A stretch of 64,000 nt of DNA from JAJISG01 sp964347345. GTDB lineage: Archaea > Thermoplasmatota > Thermoplasmata > RBG-16-68-12 > JAJISG01. The stretch lies in contig CAYFYB010000004.1 of assembly GCA_964347345.1 (NCBI GenBank), positions 15,919 through 79,918 on the forward strand, written 5' to 3'. The number at the start of each line of letters is the position of its first letter. The first letter of the stretch is position 1. This document shows positions 1-9,400 of the stretch, piece after piece. A program made the position numbers and the translations under genes. The notes below the pieces were generated by a model that was not told the DNA's origin, did not search any database, and saw nothing but the letters and a program-made list of their open reading frames with translations.

Positions 1-2
1 GC

Positions 3-737
3 CCTTCCTTGATAGAGTTGGAGCAAGGGTTGCTGAACGCCATTGGCCTGGCAAATCCCGGGATTGATGATTATGGGGCGGAGATTGAGGTTGCCCTCCG
101 AGGCAGGGTACCAGTAATAGGCTCTATCTTCGCAGAGGATGTGGAACTCTTCGGCCCTCTGGCCCGGACCATGGAGGTGTACGGCGTCCAAGCTCTAGAG
201 CTCAACTTAGGCTGCCCACACGCTAGCGGCCTGGAGGAGATTGCTGGGGACCCAGAGCTGGTTGCTAAGGTGACGGCTGAGGTGAAGAGCGCGGTCAAAA
301 TACCCGTCTTCGTGAAGCTTTCGCCCAACGTAAGGCATATCGCGTCCGTGGCCAAAGGGGTGCAGGAAGCTGGTGGAGACGGAATCACCGCCATCAGCCC
401 TGTCAGAGCCATGAGCCTGGCGCCGGAGTTGAAGAGACCAGTCCTAGGCCAGAAGATAGGAGGGCTGAGCGGTCCAGCCATCAAGCCAATAGGCGTCCGG
501 TGCATCTATGAGATATACGAGGCTGTGGAGATCCCTCTAGTGGGCGCCGGCGGTGTGGTCAGCGGGATGGATGCGATCGAGTACATCATGGCAGGGGCTA
601 GGGCCGTCCAGATAGGCAGTGGAATACACTACAGGGGTTTGGACATCTTCAAGGGCGTCTGCCAAGAGATCGAGGCTTTCATGGAGGAGAACGGCTACAC
701 CCAGGTGGAGGAAATGGTGGGGATTGCCCACGAATAG
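3..737 (+). CDS. pyrD: Dihydroorotate dehydrogenase, catalytic subunit (5' end cut by window edge)
   Basis: FMN TIM-barrel enzyme that oxidises dihydroorotate to orotate in de novo pyrimidine synthesis. The visible part carries ELNLGCPH, PVFVKLSPN and the phosphate-binding region GAGGV followed by AGARAVQIGSG, all typical of class 1 dihydroorotate dehydrogenases. The frame is open to the left edge, so roughly 60 N-terminal residues are missing; a TTG at position 9 is internal. The PyrK partner overlaps the 3' end by 14 nt, which points to the NAD-linked type 1B complex (PyrD2K2). Confidence 0.93.
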   Translation, partial: PSLIELEQGLLNAIGLANPGIDDYGAEIEVALRGRVPVIGSIFAEDVELFGPLARTMEVYGVQALELNLGCPHASGLEEIAGDPELVAKVTAEVKSAVKIPVFVKLSPNVRHIASVAKGVQEAGGDGITAISPVRAMSLAPELKRPVLGQKIGGLSGPAIKPIGVRCIYEIYEAVEIPLVGAGGVVSGMDAIEYIMAGARAVQIGSGIHYRGLDIFKGVCQEIEAFMEENGYTQVEEMVGIAHE

Positions 738-1506
738 GCTGCGTGTTGTTTCCTTGGAGAAGGTGGTGGTGGAGGCCCCCCACACCAAGAGTTTCTGCTT
801 CCAGGCCGATTTGAAGGTGAACCCTGGCCAGTTCATCATGGTCTGGATTCCTGGTGTAGAGGAGGTCCCCATGGCCCTCTCTCGGATAGGTCCTGTGAAG
901 GCCATCACCGTCAGGAATGTAGGAAACTCGACGGAAGCGCTACACAGACTCGGGGAGGGGAGCAGAATAGGTTTTCGCGGCCCCTATGGCAACTTCTTTG
1001 ACCTGACTCGGGAACACCATCTCCTAGCAGCTGGTGGGACTGGGATGGCCTCAGTGATCACCGCCGGGGAGGCCCTGGCAGAGGCGGGGAAGAAGGTGGT
1101 AACGGTGGCGGGGGCCAAAACGAAAGATGAGCTTATCCTACTGGAGCGGGCGAGGAGGTGCGGCGAGCTCTTCATAGCCACTGACGACGGGTCCGCGGGG
1201 TATCACGGTCACGTGCCTGACCTCGTCTCGAAGGTCTTGGAGGAGAGGAGGTTCGACGGTGTCATCGCCTGTGGCCCGGAGAAGATGCTTCACACGCTCG
1301 CCAAGGTGTGTCGTCAGAAGGAAGTGCGTCTGCAGGCCTCTCTCGAGAGGTTCATGAGGTGCGGCATAGGCCTCTGCGGGTCTTGCGCCATGGATGGTCA
1401 CTTCATCTGTCTCGATGGCCCCATCTTCAGGGGGGAGCAGCTGGTAGGCCTCAAGGACTTCGGAAGTTATAGGCGCGACCGGGCGGGCCGAAGGGTGCCC
1501 ATATAG
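724..1506 (+). CDS. pyrK: Dihydroorotate dehydrogenase electron-transfer subunit (PyrK)
   Basis: FAD/[2Fe-2S] subunit that passes electrons from PyrD to NAD. Visible parts are an N-terminal FAD-binding beta-barrel (PGQFIMVWIPG), a nucleotide-binding region with AAGGTGMA, and a C-terminal iron-sulfur site with the Cys pattern C-x4-C-x2-C-x8-C (CGIGLCGSC then FICLD). The frame is open further upstream, but that stretch is the shadow of pyrD. I place the start at TTG 724, which has GGTGGAGG 12 nt upstream and overlaps the end of pyrD. Length, about 260 residues, is normal. Confidence 0.92.
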   Translation: MPTNRLRVVSLEKVVVEAPHTKSFCFQADLKVNPGQFIMVWIPGVEEVPMALSRIGPVKAITVRNVGNSTEALHRLGEGSRIGFRGPYGNFFDLTREHHLLAAGGTGMASVITAGEALAEAGKKVVTVAGAKTKDELILLERARRCGELFIATDDGSAGYHGHVPDLVSKVLEERRFDGVIACGPEKMLHTLAKVCRQKEVRLQASLERFMRCGIGLCGSCAMDGHFICLDGPIFRGEQLVGLKDFGSYRRDRAGRRVPI

Positions 1507-1522
1507 TGCCCCCATCAACCTT

Positions 1523-3205
1523 ATGGCCAGCAAGCCTCTCTGGTCCACCATGTCAGATGTAGACTTCGACAGGACAGTCAAGGAACTCTTCGACACAGCT
1601 GTGAAGAGACACCCAGTTTTCGCAACCTACCTGGGGCTTCACAAATACGATCACCTCCTGGGAGAAAACTCTCGACAGTTCTACTTGGATGAAGTGAGAT
1701 TTGTGAAAGAGTACCGGGCTAAGTTTGAGGCATTGGATCCAGAAGAACTCAGTGGAAGCCGGCCTCTGGATCGAGACCTGGCCATCTACCTCTCTGACGT
1801 GGCTCTCTTTGGGCTAGAGGAGAAAAGGCCGTGGGAGTCGGTCCCCGATGGCGCGGAAGACATCGGAACCGCTCTCTTCCCGCTCTTCACCAGAGACTTT
1901 GCCCCCCTGTCTGAGCGGATGGAGAGTATGATCGCCAGGCTCGAGATGGGGCCCCGTTACCTGGAGGAACTCCGAACCAGACTGAATAGGCCCGTGAAGC
2001 TGTGGACAGAAATGGCCATTGAGGCAGCGCAGAGGTTTCCATCTTTCCTAGAACTCATCGCTCGTTCCTCGGAGAAAAGGGTCACTCCGGAGGCCAATAG
2101 TGCCCTGAAGAGGGCGAAAAGAGAGGTCGAGGCGGCTATGTCCGAGTACGAGAGATGGCTCCGGGAGGACCTTCTACCTGGTGCGTCAGAGACTCACATA
2201 CTAGGCGAAGAGAGATTCAGGAAGTTGCTCCGTATGAGGCGTCTAGGCTTCGACATGGAGGAGGTCCGAGATTTGGGCCTTCGATACCTGAAACAATCGA
2301 AGGAGGAGCTTTCCAGCCTGGCTAAGTCGATGGACCCGAAAGCTACCGTGGGGGACATCAAAGAGAGGATCAAATCCAACCATCCGGCAGATTTCGAGGG
2401 GGTGTTGGAAGCGGTGAGAAGAACCACTGAAGAGGCCCGTCTTTTCGTGAAGGAGAGACGCCTGGCCACCCTTCCGCCGGCAGAAAGGCTGATCGTCACA
2501 GAGACACCGACATACCTGAGGGCTGTCCTCCCATTTGCAGCCTATTTCCACCCGGCGAAGTTCGACAAGGTCCAGGAGGGTGTGTACATCGTTACACCGC
2601 CCACAGACGGTCAGGAACTCCTGAAGGAGCACAACTACGCCTCCATCAGGAATACTGTGGTTCACGAAGGCTACCCAGGTCATCACCTCCAACTCTCAGC
2701 CGCAAACCTCAACCCCTCCCTCGTGCGGCAGCTCACGTCCGAAGTGGCATCTGCAGAAACAGTGGAGGGTTGGGCCCATTATTGCGAGGACCTGATGCAG
2801 GAGACGGGTTTCAACGACTCCCCGGAAGTCCGCTTCGTCCAGCTTCAGGACATAATCTGGAGGGCCTGCCGGATCATAATCGACATCGACCTCCACTGCG
2901 GAAGGATGAGCTTCGATGAGGCTGTGGAGATGCTGGTGAAGGAGGCGGGTATGGAGAGAGCATCAGCCGTAGCCGAGGTGAAGCGGTACACCCAGCACCC
3001 CACGTATCAGCTCAGCTATCTCTTGGGCAAGCACCTCATCAGAGGTCTCAGAGAGGAGGTGGAGAAGAGGATGGGAGACCGCTTTTCCTACGCTCTCTTC
3101 CACGACACCATCCTGTACTCAGGCTCTCTCCCCTTCTTCTTGCTCCGGAAGGTGATGGAGGACAAGCTGGCCAAGATGGAGGAAGATGTTGAGGACCTGA
3201 GGTAG
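1523..3205 (+). CDS. DUF885-family putative zinc metallopeptidase
   Basis: A protein of about 560 residues matching the DUF885 family. The family signature is present: HEGYPGHHLQ near residue 375, giving candidate zinc-binding histidines, followed by EGWAHYCE about 45 residues later, which supplies the further acidic residues. There is no signal peptide, so it probably acts in the cytoplasm, perhaps in peptide turnover. Only 16 nt separate it from pyrK, so it may be co-transcribed. An in-frame ATG at 1550 is an alternative start; no strong ribosome site decides between them. The precise substrate cannot be told from sequence. Confidence 0.82.
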   Translation: MASKPLWSTMSDVDFDRTVKELFDTAVKRHPVFATYLGLHKYDHLLGENSRQFYLDEVRFVKEYRAKFEALDPEELSGSRPLDRDLAIYLSDVALFGLEEKRPWESVPDGAEDIGTALFPLFTRDFAPLSERMESMIARLEMGPRYLEELRTRLNRPVKLWTEMAIEAAQRFPSFLELIARSSEKRVTPEANSALKRAKREVEAAMSEYERWLREDLLPGASETHILGEERFRKLLRMRRLGFDMEEVRDLGLRYLKQSKEELSSLAKSMDPKATVGDIKERIKSNHPADFEGVLEAVRRTTEEARLFVKERRLATLPPAERLIVTETPTYLRAVLPFAAYFHPAKFDKVQEGVYIVTPPTDGQELLKEHNYASIRNTVVHEGYPGHHLQLSAANLNPSLVRQLTSEVASAETVEGWAHYCEDLMQETGFNDSPEVRFVQLQDIIWRACRIIIDIDLHCGRMSFDEAVEMLVKEAGMERASAVAEVKRYTQHPTYQLSYLLGKHLIRGLREEVEKRMGDRFSYALFHDTILYSGSLPFFLLRKVMEDKLAKMEEDVEDLR

Positions 3206-3252
3206 TTGACCTACGGGACCATGGCGAGGCCAACATTCCTGGGCGGACTCAA

Positions 3253-3260
3253 CTTTAATA
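3253..3260 (+). promoter_or_regulatory. TATA box of the gfcR operon
   Basis: CTTTAATA lies about 35 nt before the ATG at 3293, in the 87-nt gap after the DUF885 gene. It predicts a very short leader and starts a new transcription unit. Confidence 0.6.
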
Positions 3261-3292
3261 TCGCAGGATAAGTTAGGGGCCTCGGTGCATAG

Positions 3293-3886
3293 ATGAAGAG
3301 CATCGACGCCCTCGTTCGCAAGGCCATGGAATACAAGGAGAAGGGCCTTAACGAGAAGGAAATTGGCGACGAACTCCACCTCTCCTCAGAGACGGTCACC
3401 TGGCTGCTCACGCGCGGCGTAAAGGGTGAGGCGCCCCCGAGGGACATCAAAATTGGCTGGAGATCTGTGGGGGTTTTCGGGAACCGAATCGGCTTCATCT
3501 CGGCCGCCTTGACGGACGTCGTACTGGAGGAGATGGAAAAGCGCGGGCTGGATGTGGACTCCATTTTGGGAATAGCCATCAACGGCATCCCTTACGCTAC
3601 CCTGATCTCCGAAGACATGGGAAAGGAGCTCGTGGTGTACCGCCCGGCCGCGGAGAGACACAAGGGCGGGGCCTTCAGCTCAAACTACGCGGGAGTCGAT
3701 GGTAAGAACGTGGTCATCGTCGACGATGTCATCAGCACTGGAGAAACAATCCGAGGATCCATCAAGGAGGTTCAGGAGGCGGGCGGCCAGGCAGTCCTGG
3801 CCATCGTGGTCGTCAACAAGACGGAGCAAGACGACGTGGACGGAGTGCCCTTGCGGGCCCTTATCAGGGCCAGGGGAATCGCGTGA
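3293..3886 (+). CDS. gfcR: GfcR-type transcriptional regulator: HTH plus PRTase domain
   Basis: An N-terminal helix-turn-helix (residues about 10-40, NEKEIGDELHLSSETVTWLL) is fused to a phosphoribosyltransferase-fold domain with the PRPP loop VVIVDDVISTGET near residue 140. This is the architecture of archaeal orotate-PRTase-like regulators such as haloarchaeal GfcR, where the PRTase domain is thought to sense a ligand rather than catalyse. Here it heads an operon with a LysRS-like gene (6 nt gap) and a methyltransferase. An orotate PRTase activity, suggested by pyrD/pyrK nearby, is a less likely alternative because of the fused HTH. Confidence 0.85.
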   Translation: MKSIDALVRKAMEYKEKGLNEKEIGDELHLSSETVTWLLTRGVKGEAPPRDIKIGWRSVGVFGNRIGFISAALTDVVLEEMEKRGLDVDSILGIAINGIPYATLISEDMGKELVVYRPAAERHKGGAFSSNYAGVDGKNVVIVDDVISTGETIRGSIKEVQEAGGQAVLAIVVVNKTEQDDVDGVPLRALIRARGIA

Positions 3887-3892
3887 TATCGA

Positions 3893-5482
3893 ATGCACTG
3901 GTTCGATGAGTTGGCAAGCTCCGTAGATACCTTCCTTGGCAAGAGGAAGAGGGCCGTGTGCAACGCCGGGCTCTCCGTCTCAGGGCTGCAGCACGTGGGA
4001 AGGCTCCGGGGAGAGATCATTCTCAACCACTTCTTGGCCACCCACCTTCGGGCCCGGGGCTTGGAGGTGATGCAGCACCTCGTCCTCTACACTCAGGATC
4101 GCTGGAAGGGAAGCCGGAAGCAGGTGGGACAGTTCCCCGGGGACGAGGGGAGGGCTTACGTAGGTAGGAGGCTTATAGACGTTCCGGACCCGCAGGGATG
4201 CCATCAGAACTGGGTCGAGCACTTCTGGGAGGAATTCGCTGAATCCATGGGGCTGTTCGCCCCAGGAGTCGAGGTTACCACCACCTCCAAACTCTACAGT
4301 CTGCCCAAGATGAAGGAGCTTGTCCTCGAGATTACTGCCCAGGCGGAGAAGGTCAGAGAGACCCTGAACCGATACAGGCCCCGGAACCCCTATCCCGAGG
4401 GTTGGATTCCCTTCGAGCCTCTCTGCATGGAGTGTAGGTGCGTGGGTGACGCCAGGGCGCTGGCCGTTCGGGAAGAAGGGGTTCAATATGAGTGCTCATG
4501 TGGTGCCCAGGGCTCCTCACCCCTGCATCTTGGCAAGCTGAATTGGCGCCTTGAGTGGCCCGCCCTCTGGAAGGTGCTGGCGGTGGACATCGAGCCCTTT
4601 GGGAAGGACCACGCTGCCCCCGGGGGCTCAAGAGAGAGCTGTCAGGTCATTGCTGAGACCATCCTCGGCATAGAACCTCCTCTCGGAATACCGTACGAAT
4701 GGGTGGGCTACTTAGAGGACGGTCAGGATCTGGGGGATATGGACAGCTCCGACTTCCGGGGCTTTGGACCGAAGGACTGGCTGGAGGTCGCAGACCCGGA
4801 GATCCTGAGGTTCCTGTTCGCGAACGTGCCTATAAGGCGCCGCGTAGTCCTCGACCTCGCAAAAGTCGACGTGTACCATCAAGCATATGACCAGGCTGAA
4901 GCGGCCTTCTTCGGACAGAGCGACGATGATCTAGCCCGGTCCTTCGAGCTATCGGAGTTCGAGCCTCCCCCTGAAGAGATGCCATTTCAGCTCCCCTATC
5001 GGCATGCCACTCTCCTGTCGCAGGTAGCTCCCCAGGACGACATGCTGGGGTGGTCCCTCCGAAGGCTCCAGGACACCGGGTTGCTGGATCGTACGTTGAA
5101 CTCCGTGGAGCGGGAGGGTGTAGAGAGGAGACTGAAGCAGTCCCTCAACTGGGCTCGCAGGTACGGCCCTCCAGACTCGAGGGTACGCTTACTCCACAGC
5201 CTGCCCGAAGAGGTCAGGTCCAGGCTAACTGAAAAGGAAAGGAAAGCTCTTTCCATCTTGGCCGCTCAACTGTCCGACACCCCCTGGAAGGAGGGAGCCA
5301 TCAAGGAGGCCATGGTGCGTCTCACCACAGGGGACAACCTTCCTGTATCCACGAAGAGGTTCTTCTCCTCGCTCTATACAGTATTGCTAGGGGAGCCTTG
5401 GGGCCCCAGGGCGGCACCGCTGCTGGCCGTTCTCGACAGGGATTTCGTCTTGAAGAGGCTGAGGGAGGCTGGTGAGCGATGA
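3893..5482 (+). CDS. lysS: Class I lysyl-tRNA synthetase homologue with degenerate signature motifs
   Basis: The 529-residue protein aligns with archaeal class I LysRS along its length: the Rossmann start, VPDPQGC, a Cys region around residues 178-205 (C-x2-C pairs), GKLNWRLEWPALWKVL, EPFGKDHAAPGGS and the usual C-terminal helical domain. Two catalytic signatures are altered. The HIGH-like motif, usually HIGN or similar, reads HVGR. The KMSKS loop, usually KMSSSKG, reads DMDSSD between two well-conserved segments, so both lysines are gone. It may be a non-aminoacylating paralogue or a divergent enzyme; I cannot tell whether a canonical LysRS exists elsewhere. It follows gfcR by 6 nt and overlaps the next gene by 4 nt. 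Confidence 0.85.
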   Translation: MHWFDELASSVDTFLGKRKRAVCNAGLSVSGLQHVGRLRGEIILNHFLATHLRARGLEVMQHLVLYTQDRWKGSRKQVGQFPGDEGRAYVGRRLIDVPDPQGCHQNWVEHFWEEFAESMGLFAPGVEVTTTSKLYSLPKMKELVLEITAQAEKVRETLNRYRPRNPYPEGWIPFEPLCMECRCVGDARALAVREEGVQYECSCGAQGSSPLHLGKLNWRLEWPALWKVLAVDIEPFGKDHAAPGGSRESCQVIAETILGIEPPLGIPYEWVGYLEDGQDLGDMDSSDFRGFGPKDWLEVADPEILRFLFANVPIRRRVVLDLAKVDVYHQAYDQAEAAFFGQSDDDLARSFELSEFEPPPEEMPFQLPYRHATLLSQVAPQDDMLGWSLRRLQDTGLLDRTLNSVEREGVERRLKQSLNWARRYGPPDSRVRLLHSLPEEVRSRLTEKERKALSILAAQLSDTPWKEGAIKEAMVRLTTGDNLPVSTKRFFSSLYTVLLGEPWGPRAAPLLAVLDRDFVLKRLREAGER

Positions 5483-6243
5483 AGATGGCACCTTACGCCA
5501 AGTCTGCACCCTATTACGACCTCATCTATGAGAGCATTGTGGACTACGAGAAGGAATGCGACCTTCTGGAAGACATCTTCCAAGAACACGCCGAGCGAGA
5601 GGTTGGGAAGATCATAGACCTCGGCTGCGGGACCGGAAACCACGCTATCACCCTCAGCTCGAGGGGCTATGAGGTCCTGGGCGTAGACCAGTCAGAGACC
5701 TTCATCCGTCAAGCAAGAGAGAAGGCTAGGAAGCTGGAAAGACCACCATCGTTCCAGGTTGGGGACATGAGCAATCTGAGGATCGAAGACCACTTCGACG
5801 CGCTCATATGCATGTTTGGAGGCTTCGGTTATATCGCCAAAGACCAGGTGCCCCTAGCCCTGAGGGGATTCGCTGACGTCACCAAGGGTGGAGGGCTCCT
5901 AGTCTTCGAGTTCTGGAACACCAGAGGCGTGATCCCGGGGTACGAATCCTGGCTGGTGAGGGAATCGGGGGATACGACGCTGATAAGGCTCTCCAAGTCT
6001 GAGTTTGAACCCAGTTCGGGGGTCCTCTCCTCTAGCATGAAACATTACGTTCTCAAGGGCCGGAATCTCGAGGATGCTTTCGAGGAGTTGCATCGACTTA
6101 CCACCTATGTAAGGAAGGAGATGAGACAGTACCTTCGCCATGAAGGTTTAAGGTCTGTGGCCATGTTCGATTGGGACAGGAAGGTGCTGGAACCTGCTCA
6201 CCCAGAGGCGTTCCGCATCCTCAATGTCGCTCGCATAGACTAG
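5479..6243 (+). CDS. SAM-dependent class I methyltransferase
   Basis: A 254-residue Rossmann-fold methyltransferase with motif I IIDLGCGTGNH at about residues 45-55 and the acidic end of strand 2 in VLGVDQS. The start overlaps the stop of the LysRS-like gene in an ATGA, so translation is probably coupled. The substrate is not evident; small molecules, lipids or tRNA are all possible. It closes the three-gene gfcR operon and is followed by a 235-nt gap in which I see only the promoter of the next gene. Confidence 0.85.
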   Translation: MKMAPYAKSAPYYDLIYESIVDYEKECDLLEDIFQEHAEREVGKIIDLGCGTGNHAITLSSRGYEVLGVDQSETFIRQAREKARKLERPPSFQVGDMSNLRIEDHFDALICMFGGFGYIAKDQVPLALRGFADVTKGGGLLVFEFWNTRGVIPGYESWLVRESGDTTLIRLSKSEFEPSSGVLSSSMKHYVLKGRNLEDAFEELHRLTTYVRKEMRQYLRHEGLRSVAMFDWDRKVLEPAHPEAFRILNVARID

Positions 6244-6431
6244 GTTCCCGTAGGCAATCATCAATGGGCGTTCAGGCTGAGGTTTCCAACTCCAAGTGAG
6301 GTGTCTGAACTCTCCCATCGTCCCGGAATCCCTCCGGAACCCTTTGGAAGTTTCCGTTGAACAATCTCGCTCCGCTATGCTGTTCCAATGATGCTGAGAA
6401 GCAACACCATCGGAGAAAGGTGAACTTAGAG

Positions 6432-6438
6432 TTATATA
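6432..6438 (+). promoter_or_regulatory. TATA box of the giant surface protein gene
   Basis: TTATATA is located about 44 nt before the TTG start at 6479, and a G-rich ribosome site (GGGGGGGATTGG) precedes that start. Confidence 0.55.
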
Positions 6439-6478
6439 CGAATATCCCCTTTACCGTTGCATCAGGGGGGGGATTGGA

Positions 6479-9400
6479 TTGCGCATTCGCAGCTTCGTAG
6501 TTGCCTTGGCCGTCTTCGTGGCAACGGTCCTGCTTCTGAACGTCGCAGGAGCGCTCCTAACTGCTTCGACCTCCGCCACCCAGGCCTCTTCGCCGTCTGG
6601 AGGGACCGGTTCGTTAGTGAATGAGATTCATTCGACGGAAGGCCAGAGAGCCCTTATTGAGCCACTGACAGGTGTGAGTCATAGTGGGCAGGACGGTCTC
6701 GTTGTGCCCCATGCGGAGTTCCTATCAAGTGGGGCCTGGCTGTCGTCCATCGGGCAGGAGAATCGTATCCCAAGGTTCACACCCTTGATCCTAGAGGGAG
6801 CCGAAGGGACACCGGGGGTCTCAGGGCCCGTGCAGAGCTGGGACTTCAACGTCCCTGTCGGCTTCGAAGGCGTGCTCTTCCCCCACAACGAACCCGCCAT
6901 CGCCGTCAGCGCCCTGGATTCCAACAACCTCGTGGCCATCTACCACGACTACGAGGCCGCGTCACTCACGGACTTCACCGAATTTGTCGTCACGAAGTTC
7001 AGTCTCGACGGCGGGCTCACATGGTCGACGAGATTCTCGCATCCCACCCTTGTTCCCTTCGGTCAGAGCTTCGATCCGGCAATTGCCGCCGACGCTGAGG
7101 GCAATTTCTACGCTGCCTACCTCGTCCTGGACTTTGAGGTGGGCACTTCCAACCTAGTCGTAGGCAAGTCCACCGATGGCGGTGCCACCTGGGAGCACTC
7201 CATCGCCAGGGCCGGGGAGCCCTTCTTCGAGTTCCTCGACAAGGACTTCATTGCCGTGGATCCCGTCACCGGTATATTGTACGGTACCTACTCGAACTTC
7301 TATGAAGATTTCGTGAGCATCGAGGTGGTTCGCTCCACGGACGGGGGAGCCTCGTGGGAGCCTCCCATCGTCCTTGAAACAGTGCGCATTACGGAGATAC
7401 CTGAAATCCGGCTTATCCAAGGGGCCTATCCAGCGGCTCGGAACGGCGTCGTCATGGTCGCCTACTACGACAGCCTGGATGACGGATGGCTCCTGGGCGA
7501 TTTCGGACTGAAGGTGGCGGTGTCCAACGACGGGGGTGCGACCTACTCTCCATCGGTACTCGCTGGCATCCTCCCGGGGGAAATGCCCTTCTGGTTGCCC
7601 TCCCGCGCCATCTCTCTCTTCCATCCCAGAATCTGGGCCACCATGGCACCGATACCGGCCATCGGTCCTGAAGGGAATCTGTATATGGTTGCGACGGCCG
7701 CCGGGGACAACACCGGCGACACCTTCTTCCTCCGCTCCGCGGATGGGGGACTGTCCTGGAGTCCTCCCACAATCATCAGCGACGATCCCTTTGGCAGGGC
7801 TCAGTTCTTCCCGTGGATTGCCGTGCAAGAGGACGGCACGATACACGTCATGTTTGGGGATCGCAGGGACGACCCCGATGACACCTTTTACGACATCTTC
7901 TACACCCACTCCACCGACGGAGGCACTACATTCTCTGCCAACGTACCCATTACGGACACCCCCAACACACCGTCGTGGTACTTCATTGGTGATTACTTCG
8001 GGTTAGCCGCCAGCCCTGCGGCAGCCCACGCCATCTGGACAGACAACCGTATCATGGACAACTGGGGAGACACCTTCACCGTTAGAGGAGACAAGGTCCT
8101 CAGCGCCCCCGCCATCAGGGCGATACCGTCCAGGGCTGAATTTGGGGAATTGGTGGTGGTATTGGGTAGTGGCTTCGCTCCCCAATCGGAGGTCACTGTC
8201 TTCATCGAGGCTGAAATCGTCGCCACCGCCAGGACCGATGACGCGGGGGGCCTGATTGCGCAGTTTGAAGTTCCTGACCGGATGGCGGGCCGATACCCCC
8301 TCAGCGTCGTCGACAGTGAAGGAAACGCTGCCCTTCGTTTCTTCATCGTGAAGCCTAGCCTCTTCGTGGATCCCGCCGAGGTCGAGATAGGTGGTACCTT
8401 CGTGGTCAGCGGGACGCGGTACAAGCCTAACATCCCCATAATTCTCTATCTTGGGGAGCAGTTCCTGACGGATGCCTTCACGGACGACACGGGCAGGTTT
8501 GACACGAGGGCCTTCATCGAGTCAGGTCCCGGAGGCGAAAGGACTCTCTCCGCCATACCTCTAAGCCCCTTCTGGGTCTACGATGACTTCGACTTTGAGA
8601 CGGTTACCGTAGTACTCCCGCCAGGCTGGACCCCCAAGGCCCCTCTTCCAGAGCCTCGGGAAGGTGCGGCAGGGGCGGTGGTCGGCGATGAGATCTACGT
8701 AATGCATGGCTTCACCCCTCAGTTTGGCGATACGAAGGATGTAAGGGTGTATGATACAGCCACCGACAGCTGGTCTGTTGGCCCCCAGGGCCTCGATCCT
8801 CTCTCCTCCGAGCACTATCAAGGGGTTACCGTCCTTCGAGAAGGCCTGGAGCGTGCCTACCTGATCGGAGGACGGTCGTTCGAAGTCCTGTCGGAGAACA
8901 GGGAGTTTACCCCTGCCACGGGAACGTGGGAGTATAGGGCCCCGATGCCGACGCCAAGGGCTGGGGCGGCTGTTGCAGCGGTGAATAACCTCATCTACGT
9001 CATCGGTGGTCGGGACTGCACGTCCCCCTTCTGCGGAACACCACTGGATGCGGTTGAGATCTATGACCCTGTGACGGATACGTGGTCCAAAGGGACTCCG
9101 ATGCCGACACCTCGCTCTGGCGCTAGCGCCACCTCTCTCGGCGACTTCATCGTTGTCACTGGTGGCTGGGCCCGAGAGTTCGAGGCGACGAATGTGGTGG
9201 AGCTGTACGACCCGGTGGCGAACAGTTGGTCCAAGGCTCCGCCTATGCCCACCGCCCGGGCTTACCATGGGTCGGCGATTTGCAACGGGTGGGTCGCTGC
9301 CGTCGGCGGTATCGAGAAGGATTTCTCCTTCTCCTCAGCCTTTGAGATATTCAACCCCGTCCTGGGATGGCAGATAGGAACCGTTCTCCCCACGCCGAGG

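Noticed and set aside
3293..3886. Orotate phosphoribosyltransferase (pyrE) as the function
   Set aside because: The N-terminal helix-turn-helix fusion and operon with a LysRS-like gene point to the regulator family, although pyrD and pyrK are near.
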